64,000 nucleotides of DNA, from assembly GCF_002921135.1 (NCBI RefSeq), contig NZ_PQVJ01000003.1:1-64000 (forward strand). The letters run 5' to 3'. Shown piece by piece: positions 47,504 to 57,381 of the stretch. The notes under the pieces were generated by a model that made no database searches, was not told the origin of the DNA, and saw only the letters and a list, made by a program, of their open reading frames with translations. The first letter of the stretch is position 1; every line of letters starts with the position of its first letter. This stretch comes from Avibacterium gallinarum (GTDB lineage: Bacteria > Pseudomonadota > Gammaproteobacteria > Enterobacterales > Pasteurellaceae). Both the position numbers and the translations under genes were made by a program.

Positions 47504-49195
47504 TTAAGCGAAAATCTTCCGAGCCAAGCTGCTGCCATTGTGCATATTTAAATCTTTTTGCGTTGTTTGAATACGCTGTGCGGTCAGCTGACTATGCAGA
47601 GTGGAAAGGGTTTTCGGGGTAAAAATTTTTAAATTTTCCACCGCACTTAACTGACTATGGTTTGCAGTAACATCGCCATTATTTGCGTGGAGAGAAATTC
47701 CATAAGCATTATTTTTGCTGTGATCTAAATTAATTGCTTGAGCCGATACATTAAGTTTACCTGAGGCAACCTGTTGCCCTGCCAGTTGAGCGATATTTTC
47801 CGATTGAATATCAATGCTTGCGCCTTGTGCCGATTTTGGAGCTAATTGGTGGGTTTCCTTATTCTCTTCATTTATGGTTATCACGCCGGCAGCAATAAGT
47901 GACTCGGGCGTTGCATTAATGTTAGCGGCTTGGTAATGAATATCTCCTCGTGCTAAGGTTACACCTGTTTGACTTAAGGCATTTTTTGCTTCGGCATTGA
48001 TATTGCCTTGGCGAGCAACAAGCTGCCCATCTTGTTTGATATGTGCATTTGAGCGTAATTCAATATTTTTGTTTCTTGTTTCAATACGCCCCGTATTTTC
48101 AATGCCAAGTTGACTTTTCGCCTTGACTTGCTCTGTCGCACTGAGTATGCCCTGATTGACGATTTTTCCTTGGGAATCAATCACTAAATTATCCGCACTT
48201 GCCCCAATATGCCCTGCATTACGCACGCCCAATCCTTGCTCAGTGCCAACAAGATGAATTTTCCCTGCATACATACCGCCAAGCTCACTTACATCTAAGG
48301 CAAAATCTGGTGTGTTTTCATTGAGTTTTTTGCTGTCAATACGGGTAATCTGTAATTCACTATCCGCATGGACAGGCTCCGCTTGTTTGATGGTGTTTTT
48401 TCCTGTTACCACGTTGAGCTTTTTGCCTGCCCAAATGCCCGCATTGATTTCAGCTTCGCGCGCGAGAATATCGGTATAATCGACACGACTATTATCGAGC
48501 CCTTTGCCACTCACCGTTATTTTGCCTTTTTCAACCTGAAAGCCTGCTACACGTCCGTCTTCAATCAGCGGTTTGCCCGTAGTCATTGTGGAGCGGGTTG
48601 CATTAATCGTGCCACACCCATCACAATGAAGTCCATTTGGATTGGCGATGATGACCTCGGCTTTTTTGCCTGCCACTTCTAGATAGCCTTTAAGTTGGCT
48701 TGAGCGAGAGGAAGTTACCTCGTTGAGAATCACTTTGGCTTCGCCACGTGCAAGATAAGGATTGCCTTGTACCCAACCTGCTTGTTGTGTTTGTGTGGCT
48801 TTATGGCTGTTATTAAGAATCGCCCCTTTGCTATCGACATTAAAATCTTGATATTTATTATGAGAAAGCCCTTTATTATTTGGGGTTTGAATATTGACTT
48901 GTGGCAATCCATTAGCAGTTTGCAACACAATGGGTTGCTGATTTTTAGGCGCATTAGGATCGGCTTTGATAATTAAAGTTTCTGCAAACGCCGAAGGGGA
49001 AAAGACAAACCCCAAAGCACAGAATAAACGAAAGGTGAGCGATTTTAAGGTGGCAAAAATAGGTAAAAAACCGATCGCACTTTGTTTTTGAGGCATATCG
49101 TATTTTGCTTTACCTTCAGTTTTTGCGAGTTCAGACACCACGATAAGGCGTTGTAGCGTTTTGCTAAAAATAACACGAAAGTAATGTTTATTCAT
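47504..49195 (-). CDS. cdiA: CdiA/filamentous haemagglutinin N-terminal part (TPS domain)
   Basis: A 563-codon 5' part of the two-partner secreted protein. It starts with an extended signal peptide region (MNKHYFRVIFSKTLQRLIVV, then SELAK), a second hydrophobic signal ending SAFAE, and the TPS domain with NPNGLHCDGCGTINATR, the NPNG motif recognised by the TpsB transporter. Haemagglutinin beta-helix repeats follow. ATG 49195 has a GAGGA site. The frame ends at 47504 where a one-base shift moves coding into the 40740-47465 frame, so secreted product would be truncated unless the shift is corrected. Confidence 0.85.
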   Translation of the reverse strand: MNKHYFRVIFSKTLQRLIVVSELAKTEGKAKYDMPQKQSAIGFLPIFATLKSLTFRLFCALGFVFSPSAFAETLIIKADPNAPKNQQPIVLQTANGLPQVNIQTPNNKGLSHNKYQDFNVDSKGAILNNSHKATQTQQAGWVQGNPYLARGEAKVILNEVTSSRSSQLKGYLEVAGKKAEVIIANPNGLHCDGCGTINATRSTMTTGKPLIEDGRVAGFQVEKGKITVSGKGLDNSRVDYTDILAREAEINAGIWAGKKLNVVTGKNTIKQAEPVHADSELQITRIDSKKLNENTPDFALDVSELGGMYAGKIHLVGTEQGLGVRNAGHIGASADNLVIDSQGKIVNQGILSATEQVKAKSQLGIENTGRIETRNKNIELRSNAHIKQDGQLVARQGNINAEAKNALSQTGVTLARGDIHYQAANINATPESLIAAGVITINEENKETHQLAPKSAQGASIDIQSENIAQLAGQQVASGKLNVSAQAINLDHSKNNAYGISLHANNGDVTANHSQLSAVENLKIFTPKTLSTLHSQLTAQRIQTTQKDLNMHNGSSLARKIFA

Positions 49196-49228
49196 AAGAA
49201 AATCCTCATTTAAGCCTAGTGCAAGGGG

Positions 49229-50956
49229 TTAAAAATTGAAACCAAGATTAAAGCCTGTGATGGTATTCGCGGTTTTAAAACCAGTTGGTTTATGTAGTGG
49301 TCGGCCAATAAAGACATCATAATAAAAATGTGTCCAACCACCGCGCAGGCCGAGTGCCGCGCCCATCAAGTGATGACCAAGACGCATTTCTTCATCACGC
49401 CCCATCACGCGGCCTCCATCAAGTGCGAGATAAATCCAATGCCCTTTATTGGCAATATTCCAACTGAGCTCATTACGCCATAACCAACCGCGTTCCCCTG
49501 ATAAGGTGAGCTCACCATCAAACCCGCGTACGGTATAGCGACCACCAATACTAAATCTATCTTGCTGAATGAGTGGTGTTTTATTCCATTGTGCAGACCA
49601 ATTTGTATTAAATGTAAGGGGCTGATTACCTATGTAAAAAGGATAATTGAGTTCCACGGAAGCAGTGATAACTTTAGGGCGAGATGTGCCTTCTCCCCAA
49701 TATTCCTCAGGCGCAACCATTGAACGACGGACGCCCGTTCCCCATTTAAATCCTGTAGAAAGCTTCAGCGTTGCTGCCTTAATATATTCAATATGGCTAA
49801 GATTGACTTGCCAACCTGCCATTCGTCGGCGTTGCACATCAATTTCAGCGTCATCAATGTAGTTTTGTGAATGGCGAGACCAAAATCCCCCTGAGAGGGT
49901 GGTTTTACGTACCGCATCTCGATAAAGCAAATAGGAGAGAGTCAAATTGGTTGTTTCACTTCGCCCTGAATAGAGATAGTTATTATTGAACGCAGCGAAA
50001 ACTTCTTGATGATAAGTCGTTTTATACAGTGAAGCAGAGAGCGTCCAATAACCAAAGGGAAGAGAGTAATAAAAGCCATAGTTACGGCTTGCTCGACGAC
50101 CAGGGTCATCGCTGTGACGTTTTAGGCTATGTGTAAAGGTAGTATAAAATAAATCATTAGCTGAAAAAAGATTATCCCACGAAAGGGTTGTAGAGCCTTG
50201 CCATTTTCCCGTGGACTTTGAGCCAGAATCATCTAAATTGAGGCTCAATCGGAGTGGGAAACGCTGTTGATAGGTAATTTTAATGTCACTTTCACCGAGT
50301 TCTGCACTGTTATTGGCAGGGAGAATTTCAATGTTGGCATCAGCCGTTGGCACACGTTTGAGATTTTCCAATGATTGTTCAATATCTCGCACATTGAGTA
50401 AATCCCCTTGTTTAAAAGTCATTGCTGTTTTCGCGGTGAGTTTACTAAACCAAGGGATACGGCTTGCATCGGCAATGATGGTATGACGAATTTGCCCAGG
50501 GATAACCGTTAAAGAAAATACACCTTGCGTTAAATCTTGCTCACTCGCCACGACTCTTGTTGTAATATAGCCTCGCTCAATCATATTATTTTGTACCTGT
50601 TTCATCAAAATGCCTAATCCTTGAGCTCCGAAACAATGTGGTAATGTGAGGTTTAATTGGCTCACTGCTTGATTCAGCGCCCATTGAAATTGGCTAGGTT
50701 TAATTGTGTTATCAGCAGCGTAATCAAGGAGAGAAAGATGATGAATGTTATAACAAGGGGATTCATTAAGAGGGAGTGCAGTGGTTTTTTCAGAAGAAAT
50801 CTCCATTCTCACATCTGCATCAGAACGAAGCTGTTCCTTTTGCTGTTGGATTTGTTCCGCTTGGCGTTGTTGTTGGATTGCATCAATACGATTTAATTCC
50901 GGAGAAACTTGCTCTACCGCAGATAATAATGATGAAAAACTGCAAAGCCAAATCAA
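49229..50956 (-). CDS. cdiB: TpsB/CdiB outer-membrane transporter (start codon off-frame)
   Basis: A 575-codon Omp85-type two-partner secretion pore (ShlB/FhaC/HecB). In order: a helix rich in Gln/Arg (about 22-45), two POTRA domains (about 75-215), and a 16-strand barrel with the VRGFDGELTLSGERGWLWRNEL conserved loop near 500, ending in an aromatic FNLGFNF. The apparent start at 50956 is TTG inside a signal peptide. The natural ATG is at 50971-50973: ATG, six A's, then TAG. One extra A would give MKKIALLIWLCSFSSLLSA. It is located 33 bases before cdiA and would export it. Confidence 0.85.
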   Translation of the reverse strand: MIWLCSFSSLLSAVEQVSPELNRIDAIQQQRQAEQIQQQKEQLRSDADVRMEISSEKTTALPLNESPCYNIHHLSLLDYAADNTIKPSQFQWALNQAVSQLNLTLPHCFGAQGLGILMKQVQNNMIERGYITTRVVASEQDLTQGVFSLTVIPGQIRHTIIADASRIPWFSKLTAKTAMTFKQGDLLNVRDIEQSLENLKRVPTADANIEILPANNSAELGESDIKITYQQRFPLRLSLNLDDSGSKSTGKWQGSTTLSWDNLFSANDLFYTTFTHSLKRHSDDPGRRASRNYGFYYSLPFGYWTLSASLYKTTYHQEVFAAFNNNYLYSGRSETTNLTLSYLLYRDAVRKTTLSGGFWSRHSQNYIDDAEIDVQRRRMAGWQVNLSHIEYIKAATLKLSTGFKWGTGVRRSMVAPEEYWGEGTSRPKVITASVELNYPFYIGNQPLTFNTNWSAQWNKTPLIQQDRFSIGGRYTVRGFDGELTLSGERGWLWRNELSWNIANKGHWIYLALDGGRVMGRDEEMRLGHHLMGAALGLRGGWTHFYYDVFIGRPLHKPTGFKTANTITGFNLGFNF

Positions 50957-50964
50957 TAACGCTA

Positions 50965-50973
50965 TTTTTTCAT
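50965..50973 (-). repeat. A6 homopolymer at the natural cdiB start
   Basis: On the minus strand ATGAAAAAATAG: the A6 tract (T6 at 50965-50970 on +) directly after the start codon puts a stop at codon 4. A7 would open the whole cdiB frame with a proper signal peptide. Confidence 0.75.
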
Positions 50974-51111
50974 ATATAGCCCTACAAAAAATGAAGAAAC
51001 CGTAAAAGTCAAGGATAAATTATATTTTAATTTTAAATAGTTTATTCGAAAGTGAATAAAAAGTGAAGTGAGTTGATAAAATCAGAAACTATATAGTTAG
51101 TTTATTCAAGA

Positions 51112-52355
51112 ATGCCTAATCCGGTATTAGGGGGATTTATCGCGAATCAACTGATTTCCAAAGAAGCCTTTGATTGGCTAGCAAACTATCCCGACGTATT
51201 TTCTGCATTAATGTATGCTATGGCAGGACATTATGATAAAGCGAGTGTATTAGCTGAAATTGTGCAAAAAGCAGATCAAAACAGTGTTGCTCTCGCTCTT
51301 GGCGATGATATTACTAAACTTGTCCAAAACCAGTAATTTCTTTTGCAAAACAACTTGTTTTAGCCTTACGTTATTTAGTTTCACAAAAATTTAAAATCAG
51401 CGCTAAAGGTCCAGGAGATGGCTGGCTTACTGAAGAAGGGTTATGGCTAATGAGTAAAACTGCTGCAGATCAGATTCGAGCTTATTTGATAGAGCAAGGA
51501 ATTAGTGCGCCGAATGATAATCGTAAACTGTTTGATGAAATGCAAGCTCATCAAGTTATTGAAAGTACGTCAAGGAGTTCGGCGATTTGGTATTGTCAGT
51601 TAAATGCAGATGCAGGTTGGAAACCAAAAGATAAGTTTAGCTTGTTACGTATTAAACCTGAGGTAATTTGGGATAACATTAATGATCGCCCAGAATTATT
51701 TGCTGGGACAATTTCTGTTGTAGAAAAAGAAAATGAGTCAGAGGAAAAAATATCAAATACAGTAAAGGAAGTACAGGATACTGCGCCAATAAATAAAAAA
51801 GAAAACAGAGAACTTACTTCAAATTTACAAGAGGAAAATACCGCACTTCAGTCGCTGAATCCATCTCAAAATCCTGAGGTAGTTGTAGAAAATCATGATA
51901 ATAACAGTGTTGATTTTTACTAAATATGTTCTGAACAACAAGTGGTGAATATCTCCTCTGCTGAAGCTGGAACAACAACGATATAAAAATCTGAGCCAGA
52001 GAATCTGAATACGCACATCGACATTGAAGCAAATTCTATTCCAGAGCCTCCAATATCTCCAACAAACAACGACTCGAATTTCAAATCCGAAGGGCAGAAA
52101 TTTGTGGGATGGATAAAAAAATAAACTGTTAAATAATAAACTCACCTTTAATGATCGCACGGCAAAAGTTCATATTGTTAATGATTGTTTATTTATTGTT
52201 AGCCCAAGTTCCTTTGAGCTCTACTTACAAGAAAAGGGGGAGTATTTTTATGAAGAAAGTATAAATAATTTACAAATATGAATTTCAAGCGCTCGGCTTG
52301 CATAGAAAGCGAGTCATCAAAGATGATACCGTAAACTTTTGGCGTTGTGATGTGA
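51112..52355 (+). pseudogene. MobH-type relaxase (TraI_2) C-terminal remnant
   Basis: Fragments in several frames read as one relaxase tail. 51112-51336 gives MPNPVLGGFIANQLISKEAF. A frameshift near 51330 leads to ISAKGPGDGWLTEEGLWLMS and 51450-51923 (ADQIRAYLIEQGISAPNDNR, LFDEMQAHQVIE). Broken pieces then include KFVGWIKK, KLTFNDRTAKVHIVNDCLF and LHRKRVIKDDTVNFWRCDV near 52298-52355. This matches the C-terminal domains of MobH/TraI_2 relaxases of integrative conjugative elements. The N-terminal HD relaxase domain is missing. At least three lesions; not functional. Confidence 0.65.
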
Positions 52356-52972
52356 TTTACCCAAATGAAATCACGCGTACTCATTTACTTAATTGGCGTA
52401 ATGCCTTTGTAGGGGAAGGGATTAAACCAATCACTTGGAATAGTTATTTACGGCATTTAAAATGTCTTTATAAATTTGGGATTGAACAAAAATTATTGGA
52501 TTATAAAGAAAATCCATGTAATAAATTATTTTTATGGGCAGGTAAAGCAAAAAGAAAAACGCTTACGGACTACCAATTACAAAAATTAGAACTTTTTTCT
52601 TAGTAGTGAAGAAAGTTTGCTAGAGGTATTGATTTATATCAGAAAGTTATTCATATTTCTCCAGAGATCAATAAAAACCATGAATATTATTGTATTCCTA
52701 TTTCTGAAAGATTATTACCCGATATTGAAAGATTAATTATTGAGTTGAGGAAATATAGCCAGACTTCTCATTCTCAGTTATTTAATATTAATATATTTTG
52801 TAAAACTCGATATAAAGGACAAGTTACAACAGAGTATCAAATTAGCCATCTCTTTCGAGTGATTTCAAGTAAACTGGGAGTTCAATTTTCCCCTCATCAT
52901 TTATTGATAAGAAACCTTGTCCTTTATTATGAAAAGAATGTGAATTTCACTTTAGAGAGCCAAAAGAACAGC
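52356..52972 (+). pseudogene. Tyrosine integrase remnant
   Basis: The frame from the relaxase tail runs without a stop into EITRTHLLNWRNAFVGEG and KPITWNSYLRHLKCLYKFGI, an N-terminal SAM-like core-binding domain of a tyrosine recombinase, stopping at 52603. After a frameshift the catalytic-domain sequence continues (VIHISPEINKNHEYYCIPIS, then 52745-52975 with QISHLFRVISSKLG and SPHHLLIRN where an intact enzyme has SPHRFRHT). The catalytic HxxR box is destroyed and the Tyr is gone. It is the right-end marker of the island that starts at tRNA-Leu. Confidence 0.65.
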
Positions 52973-53132
52973 TAAAAACACTGCAACTTTAGTGTAAAAT
53001 GTAAGACTAAGCTAATACTATCCCCAAAATTTTTCCACCGCACTTATTTTTATGCTTTATCCTTAAACTGCTTTCCTTTACTAATCCCTCCTAACCCCTT
53101 ACAATGCTTCAAAATTTTCTCGGTATAACGCA

Positions 53133-53762
53133 ATGAAATTCTTAAAAACCCTTTTTATTCCTTTATTTATCAGCTTGTTATTAGCAGGCTGTGCCCTTGA
53201 TATTGATGATAACCGTCCTGCCAATGTGCAATATATTGAAAAAAACGACCGCACTTGGCAGCAACATTTACAACAAATTCAACAAATTAGCGCTTATCAC
53301 GCAGAAGGACAAATTGGCTATATCAGCGCCAAACAGCGTTTTTCTACCGCCTTTGATTGGCAATATCAAAACCCGAAAGACTATACACTGGTGCTTTCTT
53401 CAGCCTTAAGTAGTTCCAAACTCACCTTTAAAATGCACGCGCAAGGTTTAACCATTTCAGATGAAAAAGGACGCCAGCGCTCCGCTAAAGATGCCCAAGC
53501 GTTATTGCGCGAAATTATCGGAATGGATATTCCGCTCACCCAGCTGGCCACTTGGTTGAAAGGTGAACCAAACAATCAACAGGATTACAATGTGGGTGAG
53601 AACCATTTGCTCGCCAACTTTACTTATACCGTCAATGATGAGCAATGGACGGTGGATTATTTGAATTATCATCAAGACCGCTCGCCTGCGCTACCACGGG
53701 ATATTTTGCTAAAAAATGACGCGCAAACCCTGAAAATTCGTGTTAATCATTGGAAATACTAA
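53133..53762 (+). CDS. lolB: Outer-membrane lipoprotein receptor LolB
   Basis: A 209-residue lipoprotein (signal ending LLLAGC). It accepts lipoproteins from LolA in the periplasm and inserts them into the outer membrane. The mature half-barrel contains [25 protein letters not shown] and a protruding-loop hydrophobic area near residue 85-90 (SSALSSSKL). It overlaps ispE by one base (TAATG). The order lolB-ispE-prs is conserved in gamma-proteobacteria. Confidence 0.94.
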   Translation: MKFLKTLFIPLFISLLLAGCALDIDDNRPANVQYIEKNDRTWQQHLQQIQQISAYHAEGQIGYISAKQRFSTAFDWQYQNPKDYTLVLSSALSSSKLTFKMHAQGLTISDEKGRQRSAKDAQALLREIIGMDIPLTQLATWLKGEPNNQQDYNVGENHLLANFTYTVNDEQWTVDYLNYHQDRSPALPRDILLKNDAQTLKIRVNHWKY

Positions 53763-54655
53763 TGAAAAATTATCATTTTTCCACCGCTCTTTTTATTCCA
53801 GCGAGAAATGGGCGCTACCGTTTTCCTAGCCCAGCAAAATTAAATTTGTTTCTTTATATTAATGGACGCTTGGAAAATGGTTACCACGAATTGCAGACCT
53901 TATTCCAATTTTTGGATTTTGGCGATTGGCTGGAAATTGACGTGCGGGGCGATTCACAAATCATTCTTTCCCCACAAATTCCCCATTTAAAACAAGAAGA
54001 TAATCTAATTTATCGCGCAGCGCGTTTACTCCAACAGCACACGGGCTGCCAGCTTGGGGCGAATATTCATTTAGATAAAATCTTGCCTATGGGCGGAGGC
54101 GTTGGTGGTGGCTCATCAAATGCGGCTACCACACTTGTTGCCCTTAATACTTTGTGGAAAACGCAATGCTCCCTTGAAGAGTTGGCTCAGTTAGGGTTAC
54201 AGCTGGGCGCTGATGTGCCTATTTTCGTTCACGGCAAAGCGGCCTTTGCAGAAGGTGTGGGGGAAAAAATTCACTATTGTAATCCTACTGAAAAATGGTA
54301 TGTAGTGCTAAAACCTGAAGTTTCCATTTCAACAGGCGTCATTTTTCAAGATCCCAATTTGCCGCGCAATACCCCGAAAAAACCTCTTTCACAACTTTTA
54401 GCTGAAAATTATACAAACGATTGCGAAAAAATTGTGCGAGATCATTATCCAGAGGTTGAAGAACTGCTGGGCTGGTTGTTACAATATGCACCCGCAAGAT
54501 TAACGGGAACAGGGGCTTGTGTTTTCGCAGAATTTGACGATGTTCAATCTGCTCAAGCGGTATTTCTAAATAAGCCAAAAGACTGTTTTGGTTTTGTTGC
54601 AAAGGGGCTAAATGTTTCGCCATTACATCAAATGATGGAGCATTTATTTCAATGA
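53762..54655 (+). CDS. ispE: 4-diphosphocytidyl-2-C-methyl-D-erythritol kinase
   Basis: A GHMP kinase of the MEP isoprenoid pathway, 297 residues. [23 protein letters not shown] holds the substrate site, and [15 protein letters not shown] (near 100-114) is the ATP-binding glycine loop. [10 protein letters not shown] is motif 3. The start codon overlaps the lolB stop (ATG 53762); an in-frame TTG at 53750 is less likely. Confidence 0.96.
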   Translation: MKNYHFSTALFIPARNGRYRFPSPAKLNLFLYINGRLENGYHELQTLFQFLDFGDWLEIDVRGDSQIILSPQIPHLKQEDNLIYRAARLLQQHTGCQLGANIHLDKILPMGGGVGGGSSNAATTLVALNTLWKTQCSLEELAQLGLQLGADVPIFVHGKAAFAEGVGEKIHYCNPTEKWYVVLKPEVSISTGVIFQDPNLPRNTPKKPLSQLLAENYTNDCEKIVRDHYPEVEELLGWLLQYAPARLTGTGACVFAEFDDVQSAQAVFLNKPKDCFGFVAKGLNVSPLHQMMEHLFQ

Positions 54656-54706
54656 GATCAATATTTTACACATTCTTCCATCTAAAATTCTGAGGTTAAT
54701 TTTACA

Positions 54707-55654
54707 ATGCCTGACATAAAACTTTTCGCTGGTAATGCAACGCCAGAACTAGCAAAACGAATTTCTGAACGCTTATACCTCTCGCTTGGTGATGCCACTG
54801 TGGGACGTTTTAGTGATGGGGAAATTCAAGTGCAGATCAATGAAAATGTGCGTGGTAGCGATGTTTTCATTATTCAATCCACTTGTGCACCAACAAATGA
54901 TAACCTAATGGAATTACTTGTGATGGTTGATGCTTTACGCCGTGCATCAGCAGGTCGTATCACTGCGGTAATCCCTTATTTCGGCTATGCTCGCCAAGAT
55001 CGCCGTGTGCGCTCTGCACGTGTCCCTATCACTGCAAAAGTGGTGGCGGATTTCTTATCAAGCGTAGGGGTAGATCGTGTTTTAACCTGTGATCTTCACG
55101 CTGAGCAAATTCAAGGATTCTTTGATGTTCCTGTGGATAACGTATTTGGTTCGCCAGTATTAATTCACGATATTTTAAAGAAAACTGATCTTGAAAATCC
55201 AATCGTCGTTTCACCTGATATTGGTGGTGTGGTTCGCGCTCGTGCAGTGGCAAAATTACTCAACGATACCGATATGGCAATCATTGACAAACGCCGTCCA
55301 AAAGCCAATGTATCGCAAGTTATGCACATTATTGGTGATGTAGCTGGACGCGATTGTATTCTCGTTGATGATATGATCGACACGGGTGGAACGCTATGCA
55401 AAGCGGCAGAAGCGTTAAAAGAACGTGGCGCAAGACGCGTTTTTGCTTATGCAACTCACGCCGTATTCTCAGGCTCAGCGGCAAAAAATCTTGCCAGCGA
55501 TGCCCTTGATGAAATCGTGGTAACCGACACTATTCCACTTAGCCCAGAAATCAAAGCCTTGGGTAAAGTGCGTGTGCTTACACTTTCAAGTATGCTTGCC
55601 GAAGCGATTCGTCGTATCAGTAACGAAGAATCAATCTCTGCAATGTTTAGTTAA
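54707..55654 (+). CDS. prs: Ribose-phosphate pyrophosphokinase
   Basis: A 315-residue PRPP synthase that makes PRPP from ribose-5-phosphate and ATP for nucleotide, His and Trp synthesis. The PRPP-binding [10 protein letters not shown] loop is near 220, the ATP-contacting flexible loop [18 protein letters not shown] near 97-115, and the metal site [11 protein letters not shown] near 128. It follows ispE by 51 bases. Confidence 0.97.
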   Translation: MPDIKLFAGNATPELAKRISERLYLSLGDATVGRFSDGEIQVQINENVRGSDVFIIQSTCAPTNDNLMELLVMVDALRRASAGRITAVIPYFGYARQDRRVRSARVPITAKVVADFLSSVGVDRVLTCDLHAEQIQGFFDVPVDNVFGSPVLIHDILKKTDLENPIVVSPDIGGVVRARAVAKLLNDTDMAIIDKRRPKANVSQVMHIIGDVAGRDCILVDDMIDTGGTLCKAAEALKERGARRVFAYATHAVFSGSAAKNLASDALDEIVVTDTIPLSPEIKALGKVRVLTLSSMLAEAIRRISNEESISAMFS

Positions 55655-55675
55655 TTGCTATAGAATGATAAAACA

Positions 55676-55707
55676 AAAAGCTGATTACAATGTAATCAGC
55701 TTTTTTT
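55676..55707 (+). terminator. prs terminator
   Basis: Stem AAAAAGCTGATTACA / TGTAATCAGCTTTTT with loop A or AT, followed by T's, about 20 bases after the prs stop. Confidence 0.9.
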
Positions 55708-55760
55708 CAATAAGTATCTCAACACTCAAAAATTGACATTATGATCACTGTTTGGTTGAG

Positions 55761-57185
55761 CTAACCTTGATAATGCCCCACGCCGAGTTCATCTTCTTTG
55801 CGCGTGCGGTTAATCACTGCTTGTGGTGATTGCACCACGCGTAAGCCCATTTGATCTTCAGTACGCACCACATCACCGCGCAGTGAATTGGTGAACACAT
55901 CGGTGATTTTAATATCCACAAATTTGCCGATCATATCTGGTGTTCCCACAAAGTTCACGATACGGTTGGTTTCCGTGCGGCCGGTGAGTTCCATCAAATC
56001 TTTCTTCGATGGCCCTTCCACTAACACGCGCTGTTCTGTGCCAAGCATTGCACGGCTAAATTGTGCCGCTTGGTTGTTAATGCGTTGTTGTAGCACATAT
56101 AAACGCTGTTTTTTCTCGTCTTCGCTCACATCATCAGGAATATCTGCCGCAGGCGTTCCCGGACGAGCAGAATAGATGAAGCTAAAGCTCATATCGAAAT
56201 TTACTTGTGCGATCAAGTTCATCGTATCTTCAAAATCTTGCTCCGTTTCCCCTGGGAAGCCAACGATAAAATCAGAGCTGATTTGAATATCAGGGCGCAC
56301 TTTGCGTAATTTGCGAATAATGGATTTATATTCCAACGCCGTATGCCCACGCTTCATTAAATTCAAAATACGATCAGAACCGCTTTGCACTGGCAAGTGT
56401 AAGAAACTCACTAATTCTGGCGTGTCCGCATACACATCAATAATATCGTCAGTAAATTCAATTGGGTGGCTCGTGGTGAAACGCACGCGATCAATGCCAT
56501 CAATCGCGGCTACTAAACGCAATAATTCAGCGAAAGAACAAATACCACCATCGTGGGTTGGGCCGCGATAAGCATTCACGTTTTGCCCTAATAAATTCAC
56601 TTCACGCACGCCTTGTTCTGCCAGCTGTGCGATTTCAAATAGCACGTCATCAAGCGGGCGGCTCACTTCTTCGCCACGAGTGTAAGGCACTACGCAGAAA
56701 GTACAATATTTATTACAGCCTTCCATAATTGATACGAACGCTGTTGGGCCTTCAGCGCGCGGTTCTGGCAAGCGGTCAAATTTCTCAATTTCAGGGAAAC
56801 TGACGTCCACTACGGAACTTTTACCGCCACGGATCTGGTTGATCATTTCAGGCAAGCGGTGTAAAGTTTGTGGCCCGAAAACAATATCCACATAAGGCGC
56901 ACGGCTACGAATATGCTCACCCTCTTGTGATGCCACACAACCGCCCACGCCGATCACTAAACCGGGGTTGGTTTTCTTTAATTCTTTCCAACGTCCTAAT
57001 TGATGGAACACTTTTTCCTGCGCTTTTTCACGAATAGAGCAAGTGTTCAACAACAACACGTCCGCTTCTTCTGGAATATCCGTTAATTCCAAGCCGTGCG
57101 TGCTGTTTAATAAATCTGCCATTTTTGAGCTGTCATACTCGTTCATTTGGCAGCCCCACGTTTTAATATGTAATTTTTGCGTCAT
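55761..57185 (-). CDS. miaB: tRNA-2-methylthio-N6-dimethylallyladenosine synthase
   Basis: A 474-residue radical-SAM methylthiotransferase that converts i6A37 to ms2i6A37 in tRNAs reading UNN codons. The N-terminal domain has three cluster Cys: KTWGCQMN (residue 11), NTCSIREKA (near 48), GGCVASQEG (near 82). The radical-SAM motif is [17 protein letters not shown] (near 157-165), and a C-terminal TRAM domain binds tRNA. It is divergent from the UbiF-type gene, as in E. coli. Confidence 0.96.
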   Translation of the reverse strand: MTQKLHIKTWGCQMNEYDSSKMADLLNSTHGLELTDIPEEADVLLLNTCSIREKAQEKVFHQLGRWKELKKTNPGLVIGVGGCVASQEGEHIRSRAPYVDIVFGPQTLHRLPEMINQIRGGKSSVVDVSFPEIEKFDRLPEPRAEGPTAFVSIMEGCNKYCTFCVVPYTRGEEVSRPLDDVLFEIAQLAEQGVREVNLLGQNVNAYRGPTHDGGICSFAELLRLVAAIDGIDRVRFTTSHPIEFTDDIIDVYADTPELVSFLHLPVQSGSDRILNLMKRGHTALEYKSIIRKLRKVRPDIQISSDFIVGFPGETEQDFEDTMNLIAQVNFDMSFSFIYSARPGTPAADIPDDVSEDEKKQRLYVLQQRINNQAAQFSRAMLGTEQRVLVEGPSKKDLMELTGRTETNRIVNFVGTPDMIGKFVDIKITDVFTNSLRGDVVRTEDQMGLRVVQSPQAVINRTRKEDELGVGHYQG

Positions 57186-57320
57186 AATTTGCTTTAAATC
57201 GTTTAACCTGTAAAAATCGACTGGCTATTTTACCGACTTGTGCTGGTGGTGGCTAGTTAAAATAATCTTTTCTTTTGAATTTTACTCATAAAAGGTAAAC
57301 TAACGGGCAGTGAAAAATGC

Positions 57321-57359
57321 AAGTGCGGTATAAAAATTAGCAAAAAAATCACCGCACTT
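57321..57359. repeat. Inverted pair of DNA uptake signal sequences
   Basis: AAGTGCGGT at 57321-57329 and its complement ACCGCACTT at 57351-57359, 21 bases apart, just before the ubiF start. Both have the AT-rich downstream flank typical of Haemophilus-type uptake signals. The pair can fold as a hairpin, which often doubles as a terminator. Confidence 0.85.
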
Positions 57360-57381
57360 TTCGGATAAAAAAGAGGCAAAA

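Noticed and set aside
31261-53132. Direct repeat of the tRNA-Leu 3' end as attR
   Set aside because: I could not find a second copy of the tRNA-Leu 3' sequence near 52976-53133; the right boundary rests on the integrase remnant only.
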